Assembly (NCBI GenBank): GCA_021836665.1
Contig: JAKBHQ010000490.1
Location: forward strand, 1 to 5,305
Origin: Thermoplasmata archaeon
Lineage (GTDB): Bacteria > Actinomycetota > Acidimicrobiia > Acidimicrobiales > Acidimicrobiaceae
Direction of reading: 5' to 3'
DNA: 5,305 bases
Shown piece by piece: positions 5,040 to 5,305 of this stretch; positions within the stretch are counted from its first letter, which is position 1; each line of letters starts with the position of its first letter. The translations under genes were made by a program, and so were the position numbers. The notes beneath the pieces were generated by a model, which saw only the letters and a list, made by a program, of their open reading frames with translations, was not told where the DNA came from and made no database searches.

Positions 5040-5305
5040 GCTTGATCACCAACCGACGCTGAGTCAAAAGGATAAACCGACGAAACGTCACAAATCACCC
5101 TCGATGGACCTCCCAAAATCAACCGCCCATTAGTTACTTCGAGGTCTAAAGGACCACCAGGATTGACAATCGTCGCCTTGTCTTTCGTCAAAGCGAGGTG
5201 GCGTGCCGCCAAGAAGGAAGCACAACTTCCCGTCCCGCAGGCAAAAGTAGGCCCCACTCCTCTTTCATAAACCGACATCTTGAAGATGGCGTTTGCTGCG
5301 TCTGT
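5036..5305 (-). CDS. dapF: Diaminopimelate epimerase DapF, C-terminal part (partial)
   Basis: DapF interconverts LL- and meso-diaminopimelate using two cysteines as acid and base; the meso form is cross-linked into peptidoglycan and decarboxylated to lysine. Only the last 89 residues are in the window; the frame is open to the edge and continues beyond it, and the methionine at 5278 is internal. YERGVGPTFACGTGSCAS holds the second catalytic cysteine (residue 23 of the visible part) and the ERGVG and ACGTG substrate-binding loops. N5 of the visible part begins the NAIFKMSVYERG strand typical of the family. The rest (about residues 45-89, including GPLDLEV and LGGPSRVICD) is the usual DapF C-terminus. 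In mycobacteria miaA lies upstream of dapF-hflX, and the same may hold here. The stop TGA overlaps the hflX start. Confidence 0.95.
   Translation of the reverse strand, partial: TDAANAIFKMSVYERGVGPTFACGTGSCASFLAARHLALTKDKATIVNPGGPLDLEVTNGRLILGGPSRVICDVSSVYPFDSASVGDQA
5044..5050 (-). promoter_or_regulatory. Ribosome binding site that fixes the hflX TTG start
   Basis: GGTGATC on the minus strand is a 7-base exact complement of the 3' end of bacterial 16S rRNA (the GGTGATC part of AAGGAGGTGATC). Four bases separate it from the TTG at 5039; measured from the usual GGAGG register the spacing is about 9 bases. It lies in the last codons of dapF. Confidence 0.55.

Noticed and set aside
4699..5133. 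Plus-strand 144-codon open frame opposite hflX and dapF
   Set aside because: It is serine- and threonine-rich low-complexity sequence antisense to conserved HflX and DapF codons, a typical shadow frame.

Overview
The window carries a five-gene cluster on the minus strand, followed by a noncoding region of about 585 bases. In transcription order the genes are dapF (3' end only, cut by the window edge), hflX, dapC, dapD and dapE. The spacing is tight: dapF and hflX overlap by 4 bases, hflX and dapC are 57 bases apart, dapC and dapD 38 bases, and dapD and dapE 3 bases. This looks like one operon, possibly with an internal promoter before dapC.

The genes encode the last four steps of the succinylase branch of lysine/meso-diaminopimelate synthesis. 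DapD succinylates tetrahydrodipicolinate, DapC transaminates the product, DapE removes the succinyl group, and DapF epimerises LL- to meso-diaminopimelate, which feeds peptidoglycan and lysine. HflX, a ribosome-associated GTPase, sits inside this set. The upstream pathway genes (asd, dapA, dapB) and lysA are not in the window.

The organism is most likely an actinomycete-lineage bacterium (Actinomycetota). DapC and DapE closely resemble the mycobacterial enzymes, dapF-hflX adjacency is familiar from mycobacteria, and GTG and TTG starts are used. Base composition is moderate, roughly half G+C by eye, which argues against a classical high-GC actinomycete. A moderate-GC lineage such as the Acidimicrobiia would fit, but that is a guess. 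The exception to the actinobacterial signature is DapD, which resembles the 274-residue enterobacterial enzyme rather than the longer mycobacterial form.

Region by region: 5305-5036 dapF end; 5039-3756 hflX; 3698-2550 dapC; 2511-1687 dapD; 1683-625 dapE. Positions 624-541 hold two small hairpins and no convincing terminator. Positions 455-375 are rich in inverted repeats. Positions 275-193 hold an AT-rich cluster of direct and inverted repeats around a possible -10 box. Positions 87-50 hold two competing inverted repeats, one covering a ribosome binding site. Positions 40-1 hold the likely start of another minus-strand gene. The coding part is ordinary metabolism in a somewhat unusual arrangement. 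I found no clear evidence of a novel system; the noncoding stretch upstream of the truncated gene is the part most worth a second look.
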